Source: Scenedesmus sp. ARA3
Lineage: Eukaryota > Chlorophyta > Chlorophyceae > Sphaeropleales > Scenedesmaceae
Direction of reading: 5' to 3'
Assembly: GCA_004335835.1 (NCBI GenBank)
Contig: RWJK01001948.1
Span: forward strand, 56,277 to 106,529
DNA: 50,253 nucleotides
Part shown: positions 29,703 to 39,941 of the stretch, one piece after another
Numbering within the stretch: position 1 is the first letter of the stretch
Layout: each line of letters opens with the position of its first letter
Position numbers and translations under genes: made by a program
Notes under the pieces: generated by a model
The model's input: the letters and a program-made list of their open reading frames with translations, nothing else
Databases searched by the model: none
What the model was told of the DNA's origin: nothing

Positions 29703-31673
29703 AGGTGCTGTTCCTCCCCTCCGGCTCCAAGCTACCCTACCAGCAAGCGCCACCCCCAGCAGCAGCAATAGCAGCAGCCGCCAGCAGCACGGCCAAAGCC
29801 TCGCAGCTGCCGCAGGCGCTGCAGACGCGCCTGTTCAGCCAGCGGCGGCAGCTGGTGCCTGGCTTTGTGTGCAACATGTTTCTGGCCAAGGCTGAGGGCC
29901 CGGAGCAGCAGCCGAAGCTGTTTGGGCTGTCGGAGTGGGCTGACGGCAGCGCAGGTGCCGCGCTGAAGGACAGGGCATGGGTGCCTGGCAGCAGGCAGCA
30001 GGTGGGTGGGGTGGTGCAGCGCGTGGTTAATCTAAGCTGGCTCATCAACAATAGTGTTTGTGGAAGTAGAGGGGAAGCCACAGCAGCAGTGCAGTCGGTG
30101 CACTGAAGGACAGGGCCTGGGTGCCTGGCAGCTGGCAGCAGGCAGCAGGTGCGTGGGGTGGTGCAGTGCGTTGGACTGGGCTGGCTCATCAACAAGTTGT
30201 CTGTGGGAGTACAGGGAAAGCCACTGCAGCAGTGCAGTTGGTGCACTGAAGGACAGGTTGTGGGTGCCTGGCAGCAGCCAGCAGGAATGAATTTGTGCTG
30301 TTGATTTTCTGCTGCCCCTGAATCTGCCCCACTACCAACCAACAATACTAGTGGGTGGCATGTGTTAGGATAGGCAGGGATGGGACGGCTTGTTTCCAGT
30401 CATGCCTGTGGGCAGAAGCGGGAGCCAGGGCATCAGTGCTAGACGCGTGTTTCGAAGTTGTGGGTGTGTGTCATGTTAGCAAGCCTGTCAGGCGTGGAGC
30501 AGGTGCAGGGCTCAACACCTCCTGTTCTTCTGTGTGCACTTTTGCCGTGCATGTTTCTACAATCATGCTGCTGCGCCCATGCTGCTGTTGCTGCTGCCAC
30601 TGAACTCGTGGTGCGTGCAGGTGCGGCAGCTGCTGGCAGACACCCAGAAGCACCTCATAGCAGCGGGGACAGCAGCAGCAGGCGGGCAGCGGCCCGCTGG
30701 CACGTCTGATGCAGCGACAGCAACCAGGGCAACTGGATCGCGCGCGGCAGCAGCAGCCGCAGCAGCAGCAGATGATGAGCACTTTGCTGATGCGCACAGT
30801 GGCTCACAGCATGAGAGCGGGCAGTCAGGGGACCAGGGCGCAGTAGCTGCAGGCGGCGGCAGGAAGCGGCGGCGGCCGCAGCTGCAGCAGCAGCAGCTGG
30901 CTGCCAGGGGCCCTGCGGCTGGCAGCAGCAGGGGTGCTGGCGCTGCCGGCAAGGACCAGCAGCAGCAGCAGCAGCAGCAGCGCAAGCGGCGGCGGGTACT
31001 GGGGCTGGATAGTGATGATCAAGAGGATGAGCAGCAGCAGCTGCAGCTGCAGCAGCAGGAAGTCAACCCAGGCTCCCGCATCCTGGCAGAGCTGCTGGCA
31101 GCAGAGCGGGAAGACCAGGAAGACGATGATGACGATGAAGAAGATGATGAAGGTGAGGATGAAGATGATAGTGAAGACGAGAGTGAAGATGGAAGTGAAG
31201 ATGAGGAGGATGGAGAGCCTGGAGACGCAGAAGGGCTGGAAGCAGCGGCAGCTGCGTCATCAGGGCTGGGTGAAGATGAGGAGGGGCCAGAGGAGGGTGA
31301 AGCAGCACAAGAGGACGCTGCAGCAGCTGCTGCAGCGCCTGCTGAGCAGCCAGCACCTGGCCGGCGCAGTAGTGGCAGGTTGCCCAGCAGCAAGCAGCAG
31401 CTGCAGCAAGGGCACACGGCAGCAGCCGCTGCTGCGTCATCTGACGGGGAAGGCAGCGGCAGCAGGCCTGCACAGCGCCGGCATGACAAGCCATCAGGCC
31501 GGCAACAGCAGCAGCAGCAGCAGCAGCATGGCAAGCTGCCAAAGGGAGCTGCGGCAGCAGCAGCAGGCGAAGGCAGCAGGCGGCATAGCATTGGTAGTGA
31601 GAAGCGCACGCGCGGCAGCACACATGAAGCAGCAGCGGCAGCTTCGTCACCACTTAAGCGCCACAGGCGTTGA
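25485..31673 (+). CDS. BAH-like domain protein with nuclear-type C-terminus
   Basis: Probable chromatin-associated protein. Firm exons: 26862-26967, 27246-27442, 28517-28699, 29140-29262, 29705-30001, 30621-31673, with closing phases (0,1,0,0,0). The BAH-like region reads EGSFVLVLPSS, SPPWLCRVNRIWFL, VTYFYRWPDLVDA, VVFSNHETKDP, VLFLPSGSKLP and LVPGFVCNMF. This is the usual BAH order of entry strand, WFYRPEDT-like strand, SxH segment and late FxC-type strand, with inserts. The last exon carries basic clusters (GRKRRRPQ, RKRRRVLG), likely nuclear signals, then an Asp/Glu-rich stretch (about 31100-31220) and Ala/Gln/Ser tracts. The start is uncertain: MAEQ at 25485 with donor GTGAGC, or MHRCRADVDT at 26351 with donor GTGGGT, joined to GVALVYGLWNIAGPLT at 26683. 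The junction from that exon across the long CTG tract to 26862 does not close in phase with the obvious donor. Confidence 0.72.
26764..26856 (+). repeat. (CTG)31 tract before a 3' splice site
   Basis: Longest uninterrupted triplet tract in the window apart from the ends. Followed by CGTCAG and exon 26862-26967. Read through without splicing it would encode polyCys or polyLeu, depending on frame. Confidence 0.92.
27573..27900 (+). pseudogene. Three downstream echoes of the exon 27246-27442 3' end
   Basis: 27573-27671 repeats EVKGTAPEVQQWERR through RVAAQ with about 95 percent identity, but CAGCACTTCCAG has become CAACATGTCTAG, an in-frame stop before the GTGGGG donor. More decayed copies of the last 30 bases plus donor lie at about 27766-27792 and 27869-27905. 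All are on the donor side of the intact exon. Confidence 0.85.
28088..28435 (+). pseudogene. Three upstream echoes of exon 28517-28699
   Basis: Acceptor-side copies start at 28088, 28231 and about 28365. Each has CCAG then VAYFYRWPDLVDAIDGSSNN or close variants and ends within NNTRR. The third is rearranged (TYVYW...). None continues into LAKALTNLG, which only the fourth copy, at 28517, carries. Confidence 0.88.
28810..28990 (+). pseudogene. Two downstream echoes of exon 28517-28699 3' end plus donor
   Basis: THFGMRY followed by GTGAGTG recurs at about 28818-28848 and 28960-28993, after the intact copy at 28679-28699. The intron starts (GTGTTGCA, GTTACATACG) are copied too. The same exon therefore has acceptor-side echoes upstream and donor-side echoes downstream. 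Confidence 0.88.
29418..29472 (+). pseudogene. Downstream echo of exon 29140-29262 3' end plus donor
   Basis: GGTGGGCCAGTGCCCATGGG through GTGATGGGCACAGCAGAG repeats the exon end (GPVPMESVMGTAE), with GTGAGA as donor in place of GTGCGG. The copy's donor is closer to consensus than the intact exon's own. Confidence 0.85.
29665..29704 (+). repeat. CTG tract ending at a 3' splice site
   Basis: (GCT)n running directly into GCTGCAG, the acceptor of exon 29705-30001. Confidence 0.9.
30098..30292 (+). pseudogene. Two downstream echoes of exon 29705-30001 3' end plus donor
   Basis: Copies of CTGAAGGACAGGGCATGGGT through GGCAGCAGGCAGCAG at about 30103-30149 (donor GTGCGT) and 30246-30285 (donor lost: CAGCAGGAATG). 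The surrounding intron (TGGCTCATCAACAA) is repeated as well, so the unit is about 140 bp. Confidence 0.85.
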
Positions 31674-31912
31674 CAGGCTACATTGGCAGAATCCTAGCGG
31701 GCTGCATGTGACTGCGCGTGTCGCCAGTCGGCTGCACCTGTTACAGCGCAGCCGCACTGGCTTGATAGATTTGGTGGCTGCACAATGTGGATGCCGCTGT
31801 GTGCCTGTTGTTGTACACCTGCACAGCTGCTGCAGGTCTTAGCAGTGCCACAGCTGGCAAAGCTGCAATGTTGTGTTTTCGCATGTTTTGACACAGGTCA
31901 CTGTGCAAGGCA

Positions 31913-31917
31913 TGTAA
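31913..31917 (+). promoter_or_regulatory. Candidate polyadenylation signal (TGTAA) for the BAH-like gene
   Basis: TGTAA within CATGTAAAAA, 240 bases after the stop codon. The position and the chlorophyte preference for TGTAA fit; otherwise unsupported. Confidence 0.35.
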
Positions 31918-32704
31918 AAAGAAGCGTTTGAACGGCTCCAGGGTGTTGCAGTACCGAGGTGAATGCTTTTGCTCGGCATTGTGGGCTGCGCGGTGTATAC
32001 CGTGTGCTGTTGAACATCACGACCAGATCCGGACGCGGGCAGTGACTGAGTGATGGAAGCGTCCCAAAAGTTTACCACTCCTTGACACCACCTCAACACA
32101 ATGCTGTGCTGCTTGAAGATTTACATGACAAGCTCAAGCAACGCTGCTTGCTGGTTGTATCGCATGTGCTGGTTGTGGCATGACGTAGGGTGGGGCAGCA
32201 TGACAATGATTTAAGTTGCCAAACTGCCACTCAAGACTCTAGCTTCTACTGCCACTCCACACCAGCCAAATCAACAGTGACCGTTGGGCGAGTATGCACT
32301 CACTTGGGCAGCCTGAAGCCACACCGTCTGAAGTGACCTTGTGGAATGACAGCACGTGCGGCGTTGACCACATCCAGACGTCCCCTTGCACCATGAACGT
32401 GCGGCTGTCAGGTAGCATTAGTGCGCCGCACGGTGCCACAGTTTCACACGCTGGTTATCCGCACACACTACCTGTAGCATGGTTTCATGTCGTTGCGGCT
32501 GCTCCAAGAAGAGGCAGCATCACATGCAGAACCCACAAACATCATGCAAACACTATGTTGACGATTGCCATCACACTAACACCGGCTGTAGCAGCAATGA
32601 CCTAAGCTAACACTGGGCAACCTCAGCAATGGTGACCCTTGCACGTGCGCTGCTCGCTCACACTACCGCGAAAGCCACTCGCTGCACCGCCAGCGCCGCT
32701 GCTG
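31918..32704. other. Gene-free interval between convergent genes
   Basis: No supportable exon on either strand. Holds the 3' ends of the BAH-like gene (+) and the membrane-protein gene (-). Confidence 0.45.
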
Positions 32705-33153
32705 CTATGCATTGCTGTGCCGCGCCCGCCTGAAGTGCAGGTTCTCAGCGCTGCCGCCTGGGCTCATGCTGCCTCCTGAGCTGCTGCCACTAAACCTCCG
32801 CTGTGCGTCCCGGATGATCTGCGTCAGCGGCCCCCGCGTGTGCTGACACGGACGCCCGAATCAAGCCGCCGCTGCCGCTACCGCCACTTTTGATGTTGCT
32901 CGCGGCTTCGGGCGCTGCTTGGAGTGCCGGACTTGCCCCTGCCCAGGTTTGATAGCACGCCATCACATCAGCGCCACGATCATGCCGGCCAGCCCAGTGC
33001 GCCCAGGATCAGCAGCACCATGTGCGTGAGAGCCCACCAGGGGCTGGGGCTGCCACCCTGCAGGACAGATAGCACAGCAGCAGCAGCAGCACAACCTTTT
33101 CGTGCAGCAGAGCCCTAGACCAGCATGGGCGCATGTGCGTGCAACGCTGCATG

Positions 33154-33248
<95 letters not shown>

Positions 33249-34127
33249 TCACCAGCTATATTGCAGCACCGGCCACTGCGTATCCCCAACGTGCTTGCCA
33301 AAACATAATTGTTTTTCCCTGTTGCATGCTGCATAGAGGTACCGGCATTGTGCCGACCCGCTGGTGAACCACCTGCTGCTGCACTCACCTGGTCCATTTC
33401 AATGGTCAGCCATTTGTGGTGCGCCATCAGCAGCGCCTGCAGAGTGGTGACAGGGTTTGTGCTTGCGTCTACGACGCACGGAGGAACATGGATAGATAGG
33501 GAAGAGCCCATACTTGATGGCTACCCGGTAGCAATGATTGAGCAAGGCTTGACCATTGCAAATTCAAGACAAGCACAGAGCTTGCACGTATGATGCGATC
33601 AGCACAACCAGCAATGTGAGAAGGCCAAACACAGCGGCCACAGCTGCTGGTGACACATCCTGACGGAGACCAGGGTCTTGCGGCAGTTGGGTGGGCTGAA
33701 GCGGTGCAGCGGCACCGGCCGGTGGCTGCAGGTCTACCAACCGCTGTCTGTGCTGTTGTAGTTGAAAATGTCTCCAATGTACCCTCTGCTGGCGCTGCTG
33801 AATGTAGTGCATTTTGTTCCATGTCACCCAGCAACACATGCAGATCAACGCTGTTGTGAGCAACACTGGGCTCCAGAGCAGCTTGCACTTGACGTTGCTC
33901 CCCTGCAGCACTGCCCCATATAGAACGCCTAGAGCCACAAATACAACGTTGAGGTATTGCGTCAATCCGTTTGTGGCAATTTCCAGATCCTTGCTGCGTT
34001 GCTGTTGACTACGATCCAGGTTATCGATTGCAGTGTTCAGCTCCTGTATCTCTGGCAGAGATGCCATGGCTGCGCTGTACAGCTTGCTTTTCCGAGCCGT
34101 CGCAGCTGCAGCACCCCATACCTCCAT
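32705..34127 (-). CDS. Small multi-pass membrane protein, unrecognised
   Basis: Starts at 34127 (MEVWGAAAATARKSKLYSAA; an internal Met, MASLPEIQEL, is an alternative). A helical segment rich in charged residues and Gln (ELNTAIDNLDRSQQQRSKDL) is followed by predicted membrane spans VVFVALGVLYGAVL, SPVLLTTALICMCCWV and AAVFGLLTLLVVLIASY. A plausible phase-0 junction (TAC|GTGCAA, donor near 33586) leads to an exon ending at 33389 (LLMAHHKWLTIEMDQ before GTGAGT). Then 33057 begins GGSPSPWWALTHMVLLILGA, a fourth span. The likely tail (DAQRRFSGSSSGGSMSPGGS through ARHSNA, stop at 32705) reads well, but its splicing is not resolved. No family is recognised. Topology suggests an organelle or endomembrane protein with a cytosolic Ser/Gly-rich end. 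Confidence 0.55.
33158..33246 (-). repeat. CTG/CAG tract in an intron of the membrane-protein gene
   Basis: About 29 GCT-type units with one TGTGC interruption at 33207. It falls between the exon ending at 33389 and the one starting at 33057. On the sense (minus) strand it reads CAG, unlike the acceptor-proximal tracts elsewhere, and it lies about 100 bp before the acceptor. Confidence 0.88.
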
Positions 34128-34278
34128 AGATTAGGGTATGGAGCCCATCCTTCGTCCGCTGCGGATGGCGGATGGGACCCAGCTGGGTCACTAGTGACCT
34201 CCTAAACACCGCCCAATCTCTGCGTCCCTTAGACTGTGTTCTCTTAAGAATCTGCTCAGAGACAGCTTAAACGTACCC

Positions 34279-34737
34279 GTGGACCCGATCATGGCTTGGC
34301 TCAAACGTTTACTCAGGCCTTGCAGGCGTACGCAAGTGGTGATATGGAACCTGTCGTCCACAAAATTGACTCTCAAAAATAGGGGTACGGGCAGCCTCGT
34401 CGTGGACATCAACCCACACCACGTGTTCAGTCCTTGCCTTGACAGTGCTCAGGCCGTGCAGCTCAAGAACGACCACTGGGCGCCAATCACCAGCACAGCG
34501 TCAGCTAAATGGGCTTGGGTCAAGGCCCACTCCCACCGTTGGGGCCCTTCAGATTTCTGGCTAGAGCTGGAGGATGGCAGGGTGCTGTGCGAGCTCATGG
34601 AACCTGGGTACCCTGTCATCTACATCATTGTGGCCAGCAATGCTGTTGACTGCCCCGTGAAGATGCATCCAATTGTTGTTTTCTGCAAAAAAACAGGCAT
34701 CAAAGACCCCCTTCGCCTGCCCAACAGCCTGGTTTAG
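34279..34737 (+). CDS. Intronless orphan ORF, 152 residues
   Basis: Open from MDPIMAWLKRLLRPCRR to PLRLPNSLV-stop without an intron. That is unusual here, where other genes are cut into short exons. No low-complexity tract and few CAG/CTG triplets. The composition is normal for a folded protein (Trp-rich: VVIWNLSS, HWAPITST, KWAWVKAH, FWLELEDG). No signal peptide or clear membrane span. Not recognised. It lies divergent from the membrane-protein gene, 151 bp from its start codon. It could be a young or retroposed gene, or a chance ORF. Confidence 0.45.
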   Translation: MDPIMAWLKRLLRPCRRTQVVIWNLSSTKLTLKNRGTGSLVVDINPHHVFSPCLDSAQAVQLKNDHWAPITSTASAKWAWVKAHSHRWGPSDFWLELEDGRVLCELMEPGYPVIYIIVASNAVDCPVKMHPIVVFCKKTGIKDPLRLPNSLV

Positions 34738-35756
34738 TCACCCCCAGAAGCCATAGGCTGGTAATCAGCAGCACTGTTCAAGCACGCTGCGCAGCAGCTG
34801 GTAGGAACCAGAAGGGCTGGACAGTGCATGGTCAGTCTGCAGCTGCAATGTGTGTGGGCTGGTCAGAGGGCGTCTCAGTTCCATTTGTTGGCCAGCTGAG
34901 TCAGCAATGGTCGAGACTGGCACCCAAGCCTGCTTCCCGGTTTTGGCTTTGTCCTTGCTTTGTCATGTTTTTCAGTTTGCCCAATAAGCCTGTGATTAGC
35001 TCCCCAAAGGAGACATTCACCCATTATCAACAAATCATGTGGATCTCGTACTGCATCTGGGGGGTGTGGGTGGAGGCAACCCTTTTGGGTATTCTTGAGG
35101 TGGTGAATGTTGTGTTACTACCTTGCTAGGTATAGCGGGGCATGGTGGTTACAAAAGGAAGTGTGCACTTTGGGGCTGTGACAAATCAGGGCTAAGTAAC
35201 AGTTGGTGTAAGTGACGTATTCAACATGCATTTAAGGTTGACAGTTGACTGCAAACACGTTGAATGTTGTGCAGTTGCTTGTGTTGTTGGAAGTCATGTG
35301 CATGAGGCATGCTGTTGCATGTTGTACGCGGGTACCATAGTGTGTGGATTCATGCTGCTTGAATGATGGGCCATCACAGAGTCTGGCCAGGCCCACGGCT
35401 TGACCGACACCCTGCAGACAGCAGTTAAACAACTTGAAACCACCGTTGGCCATGTTGTTATGATTAACAGCTGCACTTTGCTGGCAGACCGCTGCTTGAG
35501 CTGGTTCAGACTCGTCCGCAGTGGCAACAGTCATGCCTGCAGTGCACGATCGCCTCCTGGCGGGCTGCATGACACCCTTTGGAAGAATGATCCACCCGAG
35601 AGGTGCGCCTGCTGTGACTTGACCAGTGACTGGCAATGCTGTGCTACTATGCCATAGTAAAGCGGGTGCCAGTTGAGTTTGCAAGCACTACAGAAATGTG
35701 TCTTGGGCGTTGGTCAGACAGCAGCTCACAGCGGGCCATCAACAACCCAGAGAACA
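34738..35756. other. Gene-free interval
   Basis: Contains a few frames of 70-150 codons on both strands (for example the plus frame 35400-35657 and the minus frame 35232-35684). None has splice-compatible neighbours or a recognisable motif. Confidence 0.4.
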
Positions 35757-36603
35757 CCTCACAGGCGCTGCAGACGCGCCTAGCAGAGATGCATGGAAAT
35801 ATGCTGGCTGTTCCCATTTTCAAGTGCTTAAGCTTTAAACACTGTTGCTGCGGCTGCTGCTGGTGCTGCTGCATGTGCTGTTGTACACTTTCCTCCCCTC
35901 CAGTTCCAGGCTGCCCTACAAGTAGGCACCCCGCCCCAGCAGCAGCAGCAGCAGCAGCAGCAGCCGGGGGCCAGCAGAACAGCCAAAGCCGGAGGCCAGC
36001 AGCACAGCCAAAGCCGTGGGCCAGCAGCACAGCCAAAGCCTCGCAGCTGCCGCAGGCGCTGCAGACACGCCCAGCAGGCCAGCAGCGGCAGCTGGTGCCT
36101 GGCTTTGTGTGCAGGGCTGACGGCAGGGTGGCGCGCTCAAGGGCAGGCCAGGGGTGCTCATCAGCAGGCAGCAGGTGGGTTGGCTGGTGACAGAGGGTGG
36201 CCGGGCTATGCCGTCAGTAGCAGTGATTGTAACGTCAGCGGGGCAGCAGCGCGGGTGGCGCGCTGAAGGACAGGGCGTGGGTGCCCGGCAGCAGGCAGCA
36301 GGCAGCAGGTGCGCGGGGTGGTGCAGCGGCGCGCGGCCAGGCTGGGCTGGGCTGGGCTGGTCTAGGATTGCTGGTGGTTGTGCCTATGGGCAGCGGGAAC
36401 AGCCAGGGCAGCAGCGCAAAAACTGTGTTGGGACTGTTTGGGTGTGGGTGTGTGCTGTGTGGGGAAGCATTCAGGCAATTTGGTAGCATCTGGTGGACTG
36501 TTTGGCTGTGGATTAGGGGTTGGGGCGCATTGCCTGCTGTCCTATGCAGTTGAACCTCTCTGTGCATCTGCCTGCAACGATGCTGGCGTCAATGCTGACA
36601 CTG

Positions 36604-36644
<41 letters not shown>

Positions 36645-36802
36645 GCTGCTGCCGCTGCTGCTCTGGAACCTCTTCGTGCCTGCAGTTGCAGCAGCCGTTG
36701 TGCGACACTCAACAGCACCTGGTGGCAGGGACAGCAGCAGGCAAGCTGCGGCCAGCCAGCACGTCCAATGCAGCGAAAGCAACAAGGGGAACTGGGGCGC
36801 TT

Positions 36803-36835
<33 letters not shown>

Positions 36836-37350
36836 GCGGGCTGTGCTGATCAGCACTTTGTTGTTGCACACAGCGGTTCACAGCATGGCAGTGGGCAGTC
36901 ACTAGACCAAGGCGCAGCTGCAGGTGGCAGCTGCAGGTGGCAGCAGAAGGCGCTGGTGTCCGCAGCTGCAGCAGCAGCTGGCTGCAAGGGGTCCTGCAGC
37001 TGGCAGCAGGTGTTGCTCCCTGGTCTCTGCTGGCACAGGCCAGCAGCAGCAGCAGCAGCAGCAGCGGCAGCCCTTGCAGCGGCGGGTAGTGGGTTTTATA
37101 AGCAAAGATCAAGTGGACGAGCAGCAGCAAAACTGCTCCCGCATTCTAGCAGAACTGCTGGCAGCGCGGGTTCGGAAACACAAACAGATGATAATTTTTT
37201 AGGATGCAGCCAGTGAGACGGGCAGGGGCTGGAGGTAGCGGCACGCTGCTGCTGTGCGGCACAGCGCCCGTGGTGACAAGCGCACGCGCGGTAGCACACA
37301 TGGAGTAGCAGCAGCACCAGCAGCAGCTTGTTCGCTGCTCGGAGGCCATA
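35757..37350 (+). pseudogene. Decayed duplicate of the 3' half of the BAH-like gene
   Basis: Collinear with 29700-31640. 35870-35935 matches the exon start VLFLPSGSKLP, but AAGTAG introduces a stop. 36030-36112 matches KASQLPQALQT through QLVPGFVC and then lacks the CNMF continuation. 36260-36310 copies the exon end and donor (LKDRAWVPGSRQQ, with a GTGCGC donor). 36690-37160 matches the last exon (DTQKHLIAAGT, AHSGSQHESGQS and ILAELLAA regions) in shifting frames. 37270-37313 matches KRTRGSTHEA but reads GSTHGV and, in another frame, a TAG. The acidic stretch is missing. It carries several stops and frameshifts in all frames, with its own triplet tracts. Confidence 0.88.
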
Positions 37351-38330
37351 GGTGTTGGCATTTTTTCATCAGCTGGTTTGTAGCTGGTTGCATGTGGGTT
37401 GGCGTGTCGTCTCTCAGCTGCAGCTGCCGCAGCAATCATTGCAAGGATTGCGGCAATTGCAGCCTCGCTGGCTTGGTCATCAGTAAAGCTGGCTTAGATG
37501 GATGCACAAAGCTGCTGCAGGTCCTGGCAGTGCCAGATGGGAGGTGGTGATTGGTTTTTTGCTGTGTCACATGCTACTGTTATGGCGACACAGCTCAGTC
37601 TGTTACAGCCAGAAGCACACCAGAATACCAGAAGTTCAAGTAGCCGTGGTGCCTTGGGGGGCCCTTTCTAGATATGTGAGTGAGCAATATGCTGCATGCA
37701 GCCATTGCAGAATGAATTGTATTTCCTGCAAATATCTATACTGTTGTGAGCTCAGCTTGCAATGAATCTGCTGACACAGCAGCTGTGTGCACGAGTGTGA
37801 CTCACGTGAACGTCTTGACAGAAGTAGCACCTCCGACGATGGCAGCTTGTCGCATTCTGACTATTTCGTCAAATACTAATGCTGTTCAGTGGTGGCGCGT
37901 TCGATTGAAGCAGCATCAACATTCACGGGCAACCTGCCGAAACAAACTCCGAGAGAGCAATCGACGCAGAACGCGTACGTATCACTAATCCCAGCATATC
38001 TCAACTTCAGACCTTGCAGAACTTGACACATGTACGTTTGCTGGAGATACACGGAACCGAGCAGAGCACTGCTCTCGCTACCTGTGCTGCTGCTGACCTG
38101 TACTTGCTGGGTTAGTATCCGCTTGGCCAGTCTGCTAGCAACAGCAGCTACACCATGCTAAATTCAACCTTTTATTGAAGCTGCTCGCTGTACACTGCAT
38201 TTAGTATCAACGAAGGCTTACATTGAGCAGCATGCAACATGCTCCAGTTCAAAATGCAAGCTACTTACTGCACACAAGCGCTGCCATGTTGTGCTGATAT
38301 CTGCAGAAGCTAGAAAAGGCGACTTCAGTC
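37351..38330. other. Gene-free interval
   Basis: No supportable exon. It separates the pseudogene from the next locus. Confidence 0.4.
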
Positions 38331-39739
38331 ATGGTCTCTGCAGCTCACGCTGGTAACGCAGCACACACAATTTTCCTGTACGTGCTGGCAGCTGCAGCTG
38401 CTGTAACAGCAGCAGCAGGCACGGAGGCAATACCCGCTCCGCAGAGCCAACACCAGCTCGACTCTCTCGCAGCCAGCATGCTGCAGCACAGCAGCAAGCC
38501 AGCAATGCAGAGTGACAACGGCCGGCCGCCCCCGCCGTACCCAGCTGGCGAGTGTGTGCGCTGCTCAGCCAAGCAGCTCAAGCCCAGCTGCCCATATGGC
38601 ACATGCACAGCAACCTCCAGGTGGATTTGTGGGGCTCATATGCATCACTTGCAACCGTTATGAAGCGTTCCACCAAGCAGCTGACACAAAGATCTTCCGT
38701 GCGCCTGTAGATACATGCATCTTTGTATGTAATGCTTGTCCATACAAGTTGCTGCCCCTCCACCGTGCCAGCTTTGTCGCCCTGACCTCCCTGCTGCAGG
38801 TGCAATGCGCTGCGCTACCCAGCGCTGCACCACCCTTCTTGTGATTTGCCCACTTGGAGCCGCTGCATGGCCAATGCACACACTAAATGCTCATCACCGG
38901 CATGTAAGCCTGCTACGGCTGTCGAAAATGGGTGGTCCTGCAGGCAGACTGCCTGTAGATGCATGATCTTTTGCGTGCCATGCTTGCTTATCAGGCTGCT
39001 GCCCCTGACACCGTGCCAACTTTGTCGCCCCTGGCCTCCCTGCTGCAGGTGCAACGCGCTGTTCTATGCAGCACTTTCTCGCCCCTCTTGTTGCTTGTCT
39101 ACACAGAGCCGCTGCATGCCGCATGCACACGCAAAATGCTCGGCGCCCGGCATGTGGGCCTGCTCAGGCTGTCACAACTGGGTGGTGCTGACAGCAGAGT
39201 GCGGGGCGGCTGGGAGGCCGGTGGGAGGGCAGCAGTGCGAGCGCCATGGCAACTACAGCGTGATGCGGCAGGCACCCAGTGCCCGCAAAGGGATTGGGCA
39301 TCTCACAAGCGCTGGTGCCCGTTTGCTGTCGGGGCCAGACAGCAGCTACAGTGTGATGCGGCAGGCGCCCAGTGCTCGCGATGCGGATCCGTTGTTGGGG
39401 CCAGATGGCAACTACAGCGTGATGCGGCAGGCACCCAGTGCCCGCAATGCAATTGGGCATCTCACAAGCGCTGGTGCGAGTCTTCTGTCGGGGCCAGATG
39501 GCAAGCACGGCCTGGTGAAGCAAGCGCCGAGTGCTCGCAATGCGGATCCGATGTTGGGGTCAGATGGCAACTACAGTGTGATGCGGCAAGCACCAAGTGT
39601 CGGGCGTGGCAGGAGGTGTGTGGCAGAAGACAGGTGGCTGCTGCTGCCAAACATTGCATGCACAGGTGAGGCCCGCATTGCATGCACAGGTGAGGCCCGC
39701 ATTGCATCATGGGAACCTGTAAACCACTGCCAGCAATGA
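38331..39739 (+). CDS. Cys-rich / MYND-like repeat locus, status uncertain
   Basis: Opens with a possible signal peptide (MVSAAHAGNAAHTIFLYVLA) and a Cys pair stretch (ECVRCSAKQLKPSCPYGTC). A duplicated segment of about 240 bp follows (38790-38945 against 39030-39185), encoding MWACSGCHNWVVLTAEC in the second copy. From 39240 to 39610 there is a tandem array with a 159-bp period. One frame reads NYSVMRQAPSARNA repeatedly. Another reads CPQRDWASHKRWC and CPQCNWASHKRWC, which fits the C-x3-D/N-W-x2-HK-x2-C end of MYND zinc fingers. I cannot decide which frame is translated, and this may be a decaying gene. Signs against a working gene are the frame switch needed to join the Cys parts and the repeated CACAGGTGAGG donor-like motif near 39662-39690. 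Confidence 0.35.
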
Positions 39740-39941
39740 AGGTGACTAGGTGCTGCCTGAAGCTCTTTGGCCTGGCTTGGCAGGCAGGACTCATGGGTCC
39801 GATCCCCTGGGGCATCTCCCACTGCAGTGCTCGGTTCTTCCCCGTCACAATGCCAGCTGCAACTGCGTGTGTGCAGGCCGTTTGATGTGCTGCTATGCAA
39901 CTGCGTGAATCCAGCCGGGCATGCAGCCAGCCACTTTTGTT

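Noticed and set aside
33102..33367. Plus-strand polyAla/polyLeu/polyCys frames
   Set aside because: They run through an intronic triplet tract of the minus-strand membrane-protein gene.
35232..35684. Minus-strand frame of 150 codons
   Set aside because: No start context, domain or adjoining exon. The opposite strand is equally open.
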